In this document: piece after piece, positions 1 to 8,827 of the stretch
Numbering within the stretch: the first letter of the stretch is position 1
Layout: each line of letters opens with the position of its first letter
NCBI RefSeq assembly: GCF_045277565.1
Contig: NZ_CP123584.1
Span: 3,906,001 to 3,970,000 of the forward strand
DNA length: 64,000 nt
Source: Aliisedimentitalea scapharcae
GTDB lineage: Bacteria; Pseudomonadota; Alphaproteobacteria; Rhodobacterales; Rhodobacteraceae
Reading direction: 5' to 3'
Program-made: the position numbers and the translations under genes
The notes under the pieces: generated by a model
Told to the model about the DNA's origin: nothing
What the model saw: only the letters and a program-made list of their open reading frames with translations
Database searches by the model: none

Positions 1-467
1 CAAGTCAAACCGGCGATTGCTTCGGGAGCCGAGATAAAGACAACGCTCACAGGCACGTCCATGCCCTCACAGACGTAGGGAAACGGACCGGTCGAAGCTC
101 CGTCTTCGCTGCGGGCATCTGCGAATTCCGTTCGGATTTCACCAATCCGCAGCACGTACTCTTGCAAAACACAATGCTCGACGCCCAAACTGGACTTCCA
201 ACAGTCGTTGCGACCCTTGACCCAACCGCGTTGAAACGCCCGCAGGTCGTGCACCCTGTCATCCGTCATATTGGGGCCTTTGACGGCCAGGCTGTACACA
301 CGCGTCAGCTCCCGGTCCAAAGCGCTGAGAGTTTCAGAAGCACAGACGGCATCTTCCGCGGTGCTGTCTGCTTTGGAGCAGTCAAAAGATGGCCCCTGCG
401 CCCAGGCAGGGCCGATGCCAGCCCCAATCCATGCAAGGCCTGCAATCAAAGGTATCATCCGCGCCAT
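1..467 (-). CDS. LprI/DUF1311-family exported protein, C-terminal MliC-like part (3' end beyond window)
   Basis: Reading the minus strand from the ATG at 467 gives an open frame that runs off the left edge (155 codons visible). Residues 1-23 look like a Sec signal peptide ending in AWA. The mature part begins with FDCSKADSTAEDAVCAS, the spaced-cysteine signature of the LprI (DUF1311) domain; more cysteines follow (NDCWKSS, EHCVLQ). The last visible residues, FPYVCEGMDVPVSVVF, resemble the start of an MliC lysozyme-inhibitor domain. LprI and MliC proteins are periplasmic and bind or inhibit host or competitor lysozyme, so a periplasmic lysozyme-inhibitor role is a reasonable inference. The gene is convergent with nothing visible and lies downstream of the aminotransferase on the same strand. 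Confidence 0.8.
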   Translation of the reverse strand, partial: MARMIPLIAGLAWIGAGIGPAWAQGPSFDCSKADSTAEDAVCASETLSALDRELTRVYSLAVKGPNMTDDRVHDLRAFQRGWVKGRNDCWKSSLGVEHCVLQEYVLRIGEIRTEFADARSEDGASTGPFPYVCEGMDVPVSVVFISAPEAIAGLT

Positions 468-530
468 TCAAACGTCCTTTCCAAACCAACTCCACTGTCT
501 GAGCGATATAGCTCCAATCCCCAAAAAGAA

Positions 531-556
531 AACGCGCGCCGGTTATGGCGCGCGTT
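531..556 (-). terminator. Rho-independent terminator of the aminotransferase operon
   Basis: A 10-bp perfect stem (AACGCGCGCC paired with GGCGCGCGTT) with a 6-base loop lies 25 bases past the stop of the gene ending at 581. On the minus strand it is followed by a T-rich run (TTTTCTTTTT). It separates that operon from the LprI-like gene. Confidence 0.85.
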
Positions 557-580
557 TCTATTCAGCAGCGATGGCTGGCT

Positions 581-1765
581 TCAGACGCCGGCATCGACAA
601 TCGCCTGGGCCAGGATCGGCACGGTCTTGGCATTCAGACCAGCAATATTCAGACGGCTGTCGCCGACCATGTAGATGCCGTTGTCTACCCGCATCTTCTC
701 GACCAGATCCGGCGTGGTCCCAAGCAGCGAGAACATGCCGCGGTGCTGCGCAATAAAGCTGAAGCGGTCCGATCCGGTCAGGCGCTGCAGTTCGTCGGCC
801 AGACCCTGACGCAGTGTCAGCATCCCCAGCCGGGTCTCTTCGAGCTCGGCCGCCCAATCGGCCCGCAGGGCTTCGTCGTTCAGAATCATCGTCACCAGCC
901 GGGCACCGTGATCCGGCGGGAAGGAATAGTTCTGGCGATTCAGGAACGCCAACGTCTGTTGGTTCAATGCCTGACCACCGGCGTCATTGGCCACAGCCAT
1001 CAACAGCCCCGTCCGTTCGCGATAGATGCCAAAGTTCTTCGAGCAGCTGGCCGCGATCAGCGTTTCGGGACAATTCGCAGCGACCAGACGCACGCCCAGC
1101 GCGTCCTCTTCCAGACCGTCGCCAAAACCCTGATAGGCGATGTCGATCATCGGGATCAAACCGCGTTCGTTCAACAAGTTGATCACCTCCTGCCACTGAA
1201 CCGCGTTCAGATTGGCACCGGTCGGGTTGTGACAGCAGCCGTGCAACAGGATCACGTCACCCTTTTGCGCGGTCTTTAGATCTTCGATCATACCGTCAAA
1301 ATTCACACCCCGGGTTTCCCGGTCGAAATACCGATACACGACTGTTTCGATGTTCAGGTAATTCAGGATCGACACATGGTTGGGCCAGGTCGGGTCGGAC
1401 ACGAACACGCGCGCACCGGGATTGGCCATCTTGATCAGCTCAAACGCCTGACGCACAGCACCGGTACCACCGGGCGTGGCAGCTGCGGCCACATTGCCGC
1501 GTTCGACCGCATCGCCCAGAATCAGTTTGATCATCGCATCCGAATAGGCCGGGTCACCAGCCAGCCCTACATAGGCCTTGGTCGTTTGCTCTTCCCACAG
1601 CTTGTGCTCCGCCGCCTTGATGGCGCGCATCACCGGGGTGACGCCTTCGGCATTCTTGTAGACACCGACTCCCAGGTCGATCTTGTTCTCACGCGGGTCT
1701 TCGCGGAATGCCTGCATCAGCATCAGGATCTTGTCAGCAGGCTGGGATTTGAGATTTTCGAACAT
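581..1765 (-). CDS. Aromatic-amino-acid / aspartate aminotransferase (class I, subgroup Ib)
   Basis: A 394-residue PLP enzyme that transfers the amino group of aspartate or aromatic amino acids to 2-oxoglutarate in the cytoplasm. The start MFENLKSQPADKIL matches the N-terminus typical of AspC/TyrB proteins, so the ATG at 1765 is preferred to the longer frame starting at 1810. Family motifs are present: NPTGANL, YQGFGDG and the PLP lysine in SCSKNFGIYRER. The length equals that of E. coli AspC (396). Its ATG overlaps the stop of the upstream sulfurtransferase gene by one base (ATGA), so the two are probably translationally coupled. Pairing with a mercaptopyruvate sulfurtransferase is sensible because aspartate aminotransferase converts cysteine to 3-mercaptopyruvate. 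AspC versus TyrB specificity cannot be decided by eye. Confidence 0.93.
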   Translation of the reverse strand: MFENLKSQPADKILMLMQAFREDPRENKIDLGVGVYKNAEGVTPVMRAIKAAEHKLWEEQTTKAYVGLAGDPAYSDAMIKLILGDAVERGNVAAAATPGGTGAVRQAFELIKMANPGARVFVSDPTWPNHVSILNYLNIETVVYRYFDRETRGVNFDGMIEDLKTAQKGDVILLHGCCHNPTGANLNAVQWQEVINLLNERGLIPMIDIAYQGFGDGLEEDALGVRLVAANCPETLIAASCSKNFGIYRERTGLLMAVANDAGGQALNQQTLAFLNRQNYSFPPDHGARLVTMILNDEALRADWAAELEETRLGMLTLRQGLADELQRLTGSDRFSFIAQHRGMFSLLGTTPDLVEKMRVDNGIYMVGDSRLNIAGLNAKTVPILAQAIVDAGV

Positions 1766-2619
1766 CAGTTCTCTCCGGTTGCAACGGGAAGTGTCGGGAA
1801 GGCACCCCATTCGGACCAGGACCCGTCATACAACGCATGATCGGTCTTGCCGATGCGCTCCATGGCGAGGCTGAGAATGGCAGCGGTGACACCCGATCCA
1901 CAGGTGGTAATCGCGGGTTTGGACAGATCCACGCCAGCGGCATCAAAGGCCGCGCGGATACCGTCAGCATCCTTCATGGTGCCATCAGCGTTCAACACGT
2001 TCTGAAACGGCACATTCCGGGAACCGGGAATATGACCGCCGCGCAGCCCTTCGCGCGGTTCAGGATCAATCCCGGCAAAACGCCCGGCCGATCGGGCATC
2101 AATGATTTCGTGATCGCCCAGCTTGGTTGCGGCCGACACCTGCGTCACGTCCCGCACCATATGGTTCTGAACCCGGACCGTCATGTGGCGGTCGCGGACG
2201 ATGGGCGGCATATCCTCGGTCGGATGACCTTCGGCCTGCCACTTTGGCAACCCACCGTCCAGCACCGCGGCGTTGGTTTGCCCCATCAGGCGGAACAGCC
2301 ACCACACACGCGCCGCCGAACGCACTCCAGACCCATCATAAATCACCACCTGATGGCCATCTCCGACGCCCATCGCGCGCAAACGGGACATGAATTTTTC
2401 GACCGGCGGGACCATGTGCGGCAATTCCGACCGATGATCGCTGATGTCGTCGATATCGAAAAAACGGGCACCGGGGATATGGGCCGCGTCATACTCGGCT
2501 TTGCCGTCTCGCCCCTCCTGGGGCAGATACCATGATCCATCCAGAAGCCGAAGATCCGGGTCCTTCAGGTGAGCAGCCAGCCAATCTGTGGATACCAATG
2601 TTTTCGGATCATCAAACAT
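1765..2619 (-). CDS. sseA: 3-mercaptopyruvate sulfurtransferase
   Basis: A 284-residue two-domain rhodanese that moves sulfur from 3-mercaptopyruvate to thiol acceptors or cyanide. The N-terminal inactive domain carries the CH2A-type stretch YDAAHIPGARFFDID. The C-terminal domain has the active-site loop CGSGVTA, the loop form (CG[ST]GV[TS]) that marks mercaptopyruvate sulfurtransferases rather than thiosulfate sulfurtransferases (CRxGxT). It is first in a two-gene unit with the aminotransferase; the stop and next start share one base. No signal peptide is visible, so it is cytoplasmic. The 2620-2842 gap upstream holds no convincing gene. Confidence 0.93.
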   Translation of the reverse strand: MFDDPKTLVSTDWLAAHLKDPDLRLLDGSWYLPQEGRDGKAEYDAAHIPGARFFDIDDISDHRSELPHMVPPVEKFMSRLRAMGVGDGHQVVIYDGSGVRSAARVWWLFRLMGQTNAAVLDGGLPKWQAEGHPTEDMPPIVRDRHMTVRVQNHMVRDVTQVSAATKLGDHEIIDARSAGRFAGIDPEPREGLRGGHIPGSRNVPFQNVLNADGTMKDADGIRAAFDAAGVDLSKPAITTCGSGVTAAILSLAMERIGKTDHALYDGSWSEWGAFPTLPVATGEN

Positions 2620-2842
2620 GCGAGCGTCCCCTTCCTATGCGCGTTCACAGGCCTACTACCGGCAGGCCAGAGTCGCAAGGGAAAGGGGCCGAAATCGGGC
2701 CAGATCGGGCTGTTCACTCCGATATGAGGATCACTTTCACCCTCGCCGCCCAGCCCCCTGGCCGCTCGTACCATATGCGGTTCGTGCCAACGCACAGCCG
2801 CCCCCAAAGAGATCGCCCAACCAACCGTCGGTCTGCCCGGCC

Positions 2843-3319
2843 TTAACGCGCGTCCTTGAGCAACCGCTGCTTTTGGCGTCCCCAATCCCGTTTGGCTTCG
2901 GTTTCGCGTTTGTCGTGGTTCTTCTTGCCTTTGGCGATGCCGATCTTGAGTTTCACAAACCCCTTGTGATTGAAGTACATCACCAATGGCACCAGGGTCA
3001 TCCCCTTGCGCTGGGTCGCATTCCACAGATTCGATAATTCCTTGCGCGAAACCAACAGCTTACGACGACGACGTTCTTCGTGTTTGAACATCTTGGCCTG
3101 CTCGTAAGGCGCGATATAGGAATTCACCAGCCACAGCTCACCGTCTTCCACCGCAGCATAGCTTTCTGCGATGTTCGAACCGCCTTTGCGCAGGGATTTG
3201 ACTTCCGACCCTTCGAGTATGATCCCACACTCGATATCGTCATCGATTGCGTAATCGTAACGTGCGCGGCGGTTCTCCGCGATGACTTTGTAATTCGGAT
3301 CAGATTTCGTTTGGGCCAT
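2843..3319 (-). CDS. smpB: SsrA-binding protein SmpB
   Basis: A 158-residue partner of tmRNA in ribosome rescue; it binds tmRNA and enters the decoding centre of stalled ribosomes. Visible family features are KVIAENRRARYDYAI near the N-terminus, GIILEGSEVKSLRKG, the core NSYIAPYEQA, and a basic C-terminal tail (KGKKNHDKRETEAKRDWGRQ) expected to insert into the empty mRNA channel. I chose the ATG at 3319 because the extra 14 codons of the longer frame do not fit the family. It is a single gene here, flanked by sseA and the XRE regulator on the same strand, with no tmRNA gene in the window. Confidence 0.96.
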   Translation of the reverse strand: MAQTKSDPNYKVIAENRRARYDYAIDDDIECGIILEGSEVKSLRKGGSNIAESYAAVEDGELWLVNSYIAPYEQAKMFKHEERRRRKLLVSRKELSNLWNATQRKGMTLVPLVMYFNHKGFVKLKIGIAKGKKNHDKRETEAKRDWGRQKQRLLKDAR

Positions 3320-3382
3320 AGGGCGCAGATGTAAGCGCGTTATGGCCGCCTTGCAAGCCACCCGCTGGGCAATTCCCGACGC

Positions 3383-3946
3383 TCAGACATCGCCTGTGGG
3401 GGTCGTTTGCTGGGAATAGTGATGCATGTTCAAAAAAGCCGCCCCCGACTCGCCCGTGCGATATCCATGCGGCAGATCAGCAGCGAACCTCAGACCCTGC
3501 CCCGCCAGCAATGGCACCCATTCCCCGTTCTTCAACACATCGACCGCCCCCTGAAGCACAAACACCTCTTCTGTCACACCAGTGGCGTGGGCGTCCGACT
3601 CGTAACTCTGCCCCGGACGCAATGCCACGTGAAAGGTTTCAGCCCCCAGCTGTGGGTCAAAGGGAAAGACAATCTTGACCTCGATACTGCCCGGAAAAGT
3701 CACCGTCTGAAAGACACCTGCGCGGGATCCGTCCACCGGGGTTGCCGTGCCTATCAATGCGCTGAGCGGCAGTTGGAACCCTTTGGCGATCTTCCACAGC
3801 GTCGAAATGGTCGGGCTTGATTCGCCGCGCTCGATCTGGCCCAGCATGGCCTTGCTGACGCCGGTCTGCTCCGCCGCCTTGGACAGGCTCAGACCTGCCG
3901 CCGCGCGAACATCCCGAAGATTGAGCGTTATCTCGTCCGTTTCCAT
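3383..3946 (-). CDS. XRE-family transcriptional regulator with C-terminal cupin domain
   Basis: A 187-residue regulator with an N-terminal helix-turn-helix (about residues 8-62, with LSLSKAAEQTGVSKAMLGQI and ERGESSPTI) and a C-terminal cupin (about 90-180, with RPGQSYESDAH and EEVFVLQGAVDV). This architecture (PuuR/SutR-like) binds a small-molecule effector in the cupin. A GTG at 3985 opens a longer frame, but that GTG lies inside a perfect palindrome, so I prefer the ATG at 3946, which leaves the palindromes in the promoter region. It is transcribed divergently from ilvD. Autoregulation is likely from the operator position; the effector is unknown. Confidence 0.88.
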   Translation of the reverse strand: METDEITLNLRDVRAAAGLSLSKAAEQTGVSKAMLGQIERGESSPTISTLWKIAKGFQLPLSALIGTATPVDGSRAGVFQTVTFPGSIEVKIVFPFDPQLGAETFHVALRPGQSYESDAHATGVTEEVFVLQGAVDVLKNGEWVPLLAGQGLRFAADLPHGYRTGESGAAFLNMHHYSQQTTPTGDV

Positions 3947-3970
3947 CCGTGTACCCTGCGAATTATCTTG

Positions 3971-4010
3971 TGCGTTATAACGCACATGATGTAGCGTGCG
4001 TTATAACGTC
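3971..4010. promoter_or_regulatory. Paired palindromic operator for the XRE-cupin regulator
   Basis: TGCGTTATAACGCA at 3971-3984 is a perfect 14-bp palindrome. A near copy, TGCGTTATAACGTC, lies at 3997-4010, 26 bp away centre to centre (about 2.5 helical turns). Both sit between the regulator start (3946) and the divergent ilvD start (4155). This fits an autoregulatory operator of the adjacent XRE protein. Control of ilvD as well is possible but not shown. Confidence 0.75.
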
Positions 4011-4154
4011 CGCAACCCTACCGCATGGTCAGACCGAGAGAAACCCGGATCTTGCGTTTGGACAGGACAGACCTGACAACCAGCAGAAACGGCCCTAATG
4101 TCGGCCGCAATCGACTCGACAACAGCCCGTCGCGGCCACAAGGGAACCAGCGAA

Positions 4155-5987
4155 ATGCCAATGTACCGATCAAGAACCTCCACCCACGGCCGCAACATGG
4201 CCGGTGCGCGCGGCCTGTGGCGGGCCACCGGCATGAAGGATGACGACTTCGGCAAACCGATCATCGCCATCGTCAATTCGTTCACCCAATTCGTTCCGGG
4301 CCACGTGCACCTGAAGGATCTGGGCCAGATGGTCGCCCGCGAGGTCGAAGCCGCAGGCGGTGTCGCCAAGGAATTCAACACCATCGCCGTTGACGACGGT
4401 ATTGCCATGGGCCACGACGGGATGCTCTACTCCCTGCCGTCGCGCGAAGTGATCGCGGATTCAGTCGAATACATGGTCAACGCCCATTGCGCTGACGCCA
4501 TGGTCTGTATCTCGAACTGTGACAAGATCACGCCCGGAATGCTGATGGCTGCCATGCGCCTGAACATCCCGGCAATCTTTGTCTCCGGCGGCCCGATGGA
4601 AGCCGGCAAGATCGACATGGCTGATCTGGACCTGAAAAAAGTCGACCTGGTCGACGCCATGGTGGCCGCAGCCAGCGACACCTATACCGACGAACAGGTG
4701 CAACATATCGAAGAGAACGCCTGCCCGACCTGCGGGTCGTGCTCGGGCATGTTCACTGCAAACTCGATGAACTGCCTGGCCGAGGCGCTGGGTCTGGCGC
4801 TGCCCGGCAATGGCTCGACCCTGGCGACGCATTCCGATCGCAAGCATCTGTTCCTGGAAGCCGGTCGCAAGATCGTCGAGATCACCAAACGCCATTATGT
4901 GGGCGAAGAAAAAGGCCTGCTGCCGCGCGAGATCGCGACATTCGAAGCCTTTGAAAACGCCATGAGCCTGGACATCGCCATGGGCGGATCCACCAATACG
5001 GTTCTGCACCTTTTGGCCATCGCCCATGAAGGCGAAATTGATTTCACCATGACCGACATGGACCGACTGAGCCGCCAGGTCCCCTGCCTGTGCAAGGTCG
5101 CCCCCAATACCGCCAACGTCCATATGGAAGACGTGCACCGGGCGGGCGGCATCTTTTCGATCCTGGGCGAATTGTCCCGCGCTGGCCTGTTGCATGGAGA
5201 TGTGCCCACGGTTCACACCAGCTCGATGGCCGAAGCGATTGCCAAATGGGACATCAAGGTCGCCAACAACCCCGAAGCCGAAAGCCTGTTCAAGGCAGCA
5301 CCCGGCGGCGTGCGCACCACCCAGGCGTTCAGCCAATCCAACAGGTTCAAGGAATTGGACACCGATCGCGAAACCGGGATTATCCGAACCAAGGAACACG
5401 CGTTCAGCCAGGACGGCGGCCTCGCGGTACTGTTCGGCAATATCGCTTTGGACGGGTGCATCGTGAAAACGGCTGGCGTGGATGACAGCATTCTGAAATT
5501 TACCGGCACGGCGCATGTCTGCGAAAGTCAGGACGCCGCTGTCAGCGATATCCTCACTGGCAAGGTCAAGGAAGGCGCCGTGGTGGTCATCCGCTATGAA
5601 GGCCCCCGCGGCGGTCCCGGCATGCAGGAAATGCTGTATCCAACCAGCTACCTGAAATCCAAAGGCCTGGGCAAAGCCTGTGCCCTGTTGACCGACGGAC
5701 GGTTCTCAGGTGGCACATCGGGGCTGTCGATTGGCCATGTGTCTCCCGAAGCGGCCGAAGGCGGTACAATCGGGCTCGTCGAGCAGGGCGATGTCATCGA
5801 AATCGACATTCCGAACCGGACAATTCACCTGGCCGTTGACGATGAAACGCTGGCCACCCGCCGGAGCGCACAGGACGCCAAAGGGTGGGTACCTGCCGAA
5901 CCACGCAAACGCAAAGTGTCTACCGCGCTAAAGGCCTATGCCAAACTGGCCACCAGCGCCGCCAAAGGCGCTGTACGCCAAGTGTGA
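4155..5987 (+). CDS. ilvD: Dihydroxy-acid dehydratase
   Basis: A 610-residue Fe-S enzyme that dehydrates 2,3-dihydroxy-isovalerate and 2,3-dihydroxy-3-methylvalerate in valine/isoleucine synthesis. The start MPMYRSRTSTHGRNMAGAR matches the family start (E. coli MPKYRS...), so the ATG at 4155 is preferred to the 4098 start. Cluster and metal motifs are visible: CISNCDKITPGM, ENACPTCGSCSGMFTANS and, near the C-terminus, TDGRFSGGTSGLSIGHVSPE. The length matches the E. coli enzyme (616). It stands alone between the divergent regulator and a terminator, away from the leu genes further right. Confidence 0.97.
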   Translation: MPMYRSRTSTHGRNMAGARGLWRATGMKDDDFGKPIIAIVNSFTQFVPGHVHLKDLGQMVAREVEAAGGVAKEFNTIAVDDGIAMGHDGMLYSLPSREVIADSVEYMVNAHCADAMVCISNCDKITPGMLMAAMRLNIPAIFVSGGPMEAGKIDMADLDLKKVDLVDAMVAAASDTYTDEQVQHIEENACPTCGSCSGMFTANSMNCLAEALGLALPGNGSTLATHSDRKHLFLEAGRKIVEITKRHYVGEEKGLLPREIATFEAFENAMSLDIAMGGSTNTVLHLLAIAHEGEIDFTMTDMDRLSRQVPCLCKVAPNTANVHMEDVHRAGGIFSILGELSRAGLLHGDVPTVHTSSMAEAIAKWDIKVANNPEAESLFKAAPGGVRTTQAFSQSNRFKELDTDRETGIIRTKEHAFSQDGGLAVLFGNIALDGCIVKTAGVDDSILKFTGTAHVCESQDAAVSDILTGKVKEGAVVVIRYEGPRGGPGMQEMLYPTSYLKSKGLGKACALLTDGRFSGGTSGLSIGHVSPEAAEGGTIGLVEQGDVIEIDIPNRTIHLAVDDETLATRRSAQDAKGWVPAEPRKRKVSTALKAYAKLATSAAKGAVRQV

Positions 5988-6030
5988 CGCACGCACTCCG
6001 GCCCGTTTTCCAGCGGGCCGGAGCCGCCGG

Positions 6031-6080
6031 GCCAAAAACTTTTCGGGAAAAGTTTTGGCCAAAGTTTTAGCAAAACTTTG
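6031..6080. terminator. Tandem hairpins between convergent ilvD and sulfotransferase genes
   Basis: A first stem GCCAAAA(A)CTTTT/AAAAGTTTTGGC (6031-6059, one bulged A) is followed directly by a second, CAAAGTTTT/AAAACTTTG (about 6060-6079). They lie between the stops of two convergent genes and should work in both directions. The design, two A/T-rich stems joined at TTGGCCAA, is repeated at 26242-26291. Confidence 0.7.
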
Positions 6081-6091
6081 GCACCGCGGCA

Positions 6092-6997
6092 TCAATCGCC
6101 GAGCTTTGCATGCACTTCGTTCAAATCGATTTCTCCTATCGGCATCTTGTTGCCAGGATTCTCGACATCATATTTGAAAAGTTCAAAGTCCCGTTTGAAG
6201 ATCTCATAAACCAGATGCATTGACAGATCGTCGAAATAATCTTCGACCGGGTGCAACCGCTTGGGCCCATGCCCCTCGCTTTCGTTGAACCGCGGAATAT
6301 CTCCCAGATCGACCGGATGTTGGGTTTCGATCGAATCCAGAACCTCCTGCATGCCTTCATTGAACTGTTCGGTCCAAATGATCTTGTCATAGGTTCCGCC
6401 GTTCCAGATAAAGGTCGAGACATGCCCTGACATGGCCGACCAGTGAATATCAGGCTCCATCGGCCGGCGAAACCGAATGCTGTCGCGAACAAACAACAGA
6501 AACCGGCGAAAGCTCTTGATCTGGTCGAACTCCTGCTTGCCGTCGTCGCCGCCAACCTCGATCCCGTAATCATAAATCAGCTTGGGCACCAGATTGCCAC
6601 GGTACCGTTTGCCGTTGCGTTGAATGCCACAGATCTTGTCGAAAAACGAACTCAGGATCCGGGTATAGGGGTTGCGCACACAGGTGAACGCATAGGACCG
6701 GTGCCCCTGTACGTTGCGGGTGATCGGCCCCTGGCTGCCTTCCAGCGCCCATTTGTGAAGCCCGGTCTTGGCATCATGAATATCGCCATCAAAAAAGACA
6801 CCATGATCCGAATAATGCAGGATTTGACCAATGGTGGAACAGGCACATTTGGGCACCACCCGATACACAACACTTTCGCTTTCGGTCATCCAGGTCCCGG
6901 GAAATCCCATATGCGTGCTCTCCTCTGATGCCCCTGCCCCATAACGTAGGGTCAATTGGGTTGCTTGTTTGTCTGACAAATTATCTTGTTTATTCAA
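6092..6997 (-). CDS. Sulfotransferase family 2 protein (carbohydrate sulfotransferase-like)
   Basis: A 301-residue protein with the two PAPS-binding signatures of the Sulfotransfer_2 family: VPKCACSTIGQIL (5'-phosphosulfate loop, about residue 48-60) and FTCVRNPYTRILSSF (3'-phosphate site). These enzymes transfer sulfate from PAPS to sugar hydroxyls. No signal peptide or membrane anchor is visible, so it is probably cytoplasmic. An alternative start is the Met at residue 30. It is divergent from a GT14-like glycosyltransferase with their starts only about 60 bases apart, which suggests the two act on the same surface glycan. The substrate is unknown. Confidence 0.85.
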   Translation of the reverse strand: MNKQDNLSDKQATQLTLRYGAGASEESTHMGFPGTWMTESESVVYRVVPKCACSTIGQILHYSDHGVFFDGDIHDAKTGLHKWALEGSQGPITRNVQGHRSYAFTCVRNPYTRILSSFFDKICGIQRNGKRYRGNLVPKLIYDYGIEVGGDDGKQEFDQIKSFRRFLLFVRDSIRFRRPMEPDIHWSAMSGHVSTFIWNGGTYDKIIWTEQFNEGMQEVLDSIETQHPVDLGDIPRFNESEGHGPKRLHPVEDYFDDLSMHLVYEIFKRDFELFKYDVENPGNKMPIGEIDLNEVHAKLGD

Positions 6998-7057
6998 TCA
7001 CTCTCAACCTTTATCAAGGTAAACAATGACAAGAAACCGGAGTGCTTCGTTTCCGAG

Positions 7058-8635
7058 ATGGCAAAAATCGCCTATATCCTGCTTTGCCACAAGGACCCTG
7101 AGGCCATTGTGAAGCAAGCCGAACGCCTGACGGCGGCCGGTGACTACATGGCAATTCACTTCGATGCCCGTGCCAAACCCGAAGCTTACAAGCTGATCCG
7201 CGAGGCTCTGGCAGACAACCCCAATGTCACCTTTTCCCGCAAGCGGATCAAATGCGGCTGGGGGGCATGGTCCCTGGTTCAAGCGACGCTTTATGCCGTA
7301 GAGGCGGCCGTCGAGGAATTCCCCCGTGCGACCCATTTCTACATGTTGTCCGGCGATTGCATGGCAATCAAGACCGCAGAATATGCGCATCATTTTCTGG
7401 ACAGCAACGATTACGACTTTATCGAGAGTTTCGATTTTTTCGAAAGCGACTGGATAAAGACCGGGATCAAGGAAGAACGGCTGACCTATCGCCATTACTT
7501 CAATGAACGCACGCACAAGAAACTGTTCTATGCCGCATTCAATCTGCAAAAACGATTGGGTGTTTCGCGCGAGATCCCGCATGATATCCAGGTGCAAATC
7601 GGATCCCAATGGTGGTGCCTGCGTCGGCGCACGGTCGAATGGATTCTCGAATTCACCCGCACCAGAAAAGACGTCATGCGTTTCTTTCGCACAACCTGGA
7701 TTCCGGATGAGACGTTTTTTCAGACGCTTGTACGCCATCTGGTACCAGAAACCGAAGTCCAGGCGCGCACACTGACGTTCCTGATGTTCACCGACTATGG
7801 AATGCCGGTGAATTTCCATAATGATCACTATGACTTGCTGCTCAGCCAGGATTTCCTGTTCGCGCGCAAGATCAGCCCCGAAGCGGTCGAGCTCAAGGCC
7901 CGACTCGGGCGACTGTATGCGGCGCATGATGTCGATTTCCAGATTTCGAACGAAGGCCGCAGCCTGTATAAATTCCTGTCCGGCAAGGGGCGGATCGGAC
8001 GCCGGTTTGCCATGCGGTTCTGGGAAACGGAAAGCACGCTTGGGCGTGAACGCGAACTCCTGATCGTCGTGTGCAAGAAATGGCATGTCTCCAAACGGAT
8101 CCTGGAACAAATCCGTCATGTGACCAACATTCCCTGCATTGAATACCTGTTCAACGAAGAAGGCACCCCTCTCCCCGATCTTGGGGGTATCCAGTCGTCG
8201 CTGGAAAAACGGACCCGGCATCGGCGCGCCCTGATGCGCATGTTATTTGAATATTATGAAACTGATCGGTTGCTGGTCTGCATGGACCCGTCCAATCTGG
8301 ACTTGCTGCACGACTTCTTTTCGGACCGCTCCGTCACCCGGATGCTGCACGTGGAATGTGAATTCACCGATGAATATCTGATCGGGCATGCGCACCGTGT
8401 GGGGTTGGCAGGCGAACGCACGCCGCAGGCCACGCTGGAACGGCTGCTTCCCACAATCCGCAATGACATCGTGCACGAGGCCGATCGCATCCGCGATGCC
8501 GGCTTTGCCCGCCATTATCGGGTTCACCAGTCCGACAGCCCGGAAGAGAATGCGGGCAAATTCCAGGACTTCCTGACCATCCCGCCCGATCAGGCCCTGC
8601 GCCTGGCCCAAACCGACCATTTGTTCGCGGATTGA
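7058..8635 (+). CDS. GT14-type (core-2/I-branching-like) glycosyltransferase with DUF5928-like C-terminus
   Basis: A 525-residue protein starting MAKIAYILLCHKDPE. The first ~270 residues match the core-2/I-branching (GT14) glycosyltransferase layout: MAIHFDARA, the conserved YMLSGDCMAIKTAEY, and IPDETFFQTL near the end of the catalytic part. The last ~200 residues form a second domain that I associate with DUF5928 of Roseobacters. Such enzymes add a branching N-acetylglucosamine or xylose to a glycan. The ATG at 7058 is chosen over the 6986 frame because the longer N-terminus has no family resemblance and overlaps the divergent gene's start. Likely partner of the adjacent sulfotransferase in polysaccharide or capsule synthesis. 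Confidence 0.82.
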   Translation: MAKIAYILLCHKDPEAIVKQAERLTAAGDYMAIHFDARAKPEAYKLIREALADNPNVTFSRKRIKCGWGAWSLVQATLYAVEAAVEEFPRATHFYMLSGDCMAIKTAEYAHHFLDSNDYDFIESFDFFESDWIKTGIKEERLTYRHYFNERTHKKLFYAAFNLQKRLGVSREIPHDIQVQIGSQWWCLRRRTVEWILEFTRTRKDVMRFFRTTWIPDETFFQTLVRHLVPETEVQARTLTFLMFTDYGMPVNFHNDHYDLLLSQDFLFARKISPEAVELKARLGRLYAAHDVDFQISNEGRSLYKFLSGKGRIGRRFAMRFWETESTLGRERELLIVVCKKWHVSKRILEQIRHVTNIPCIEYLFNEEGTPLPDLGGIQSSLEKRTRHRRALMRMLFEYYETDRLLVCMDPSNLDLLHDFFSDRSVTRMLHVECEFTDEYLIGHAHRVGLAGERTPQATLERLLPTIRNDIVHEADRIRDAGFARHYRVHQSDSPEENAGKFQDFLTIPPDQALRLAQTDHLFAD

Positions 8636-8827
8636 CCGGCGGGTTTCTTGCCCGCGGGGGCAGAATCGCCCGCCCTCGCCCGCCGCAAAACCCGCTCCAC
8701 GTCGCAAAACATCCTGCGGAATTGGCTTTGCGGCACGGCCAACAACCGCTTGGTCGCTTCCCGACCCGGAGTCTTCGCAATTGGACTTTGCAAGGGACAA
8801 GAGGATACGCTAACACTGAATGATCCG

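Noticed and set aside
4461..5516. Long minus-strand open frame (351 codons) inside ilvD
   Set aside because: Shadow of a strongly coding gene; the sequence is His/Gly/Gln-rich low-complexity and resembles no family.
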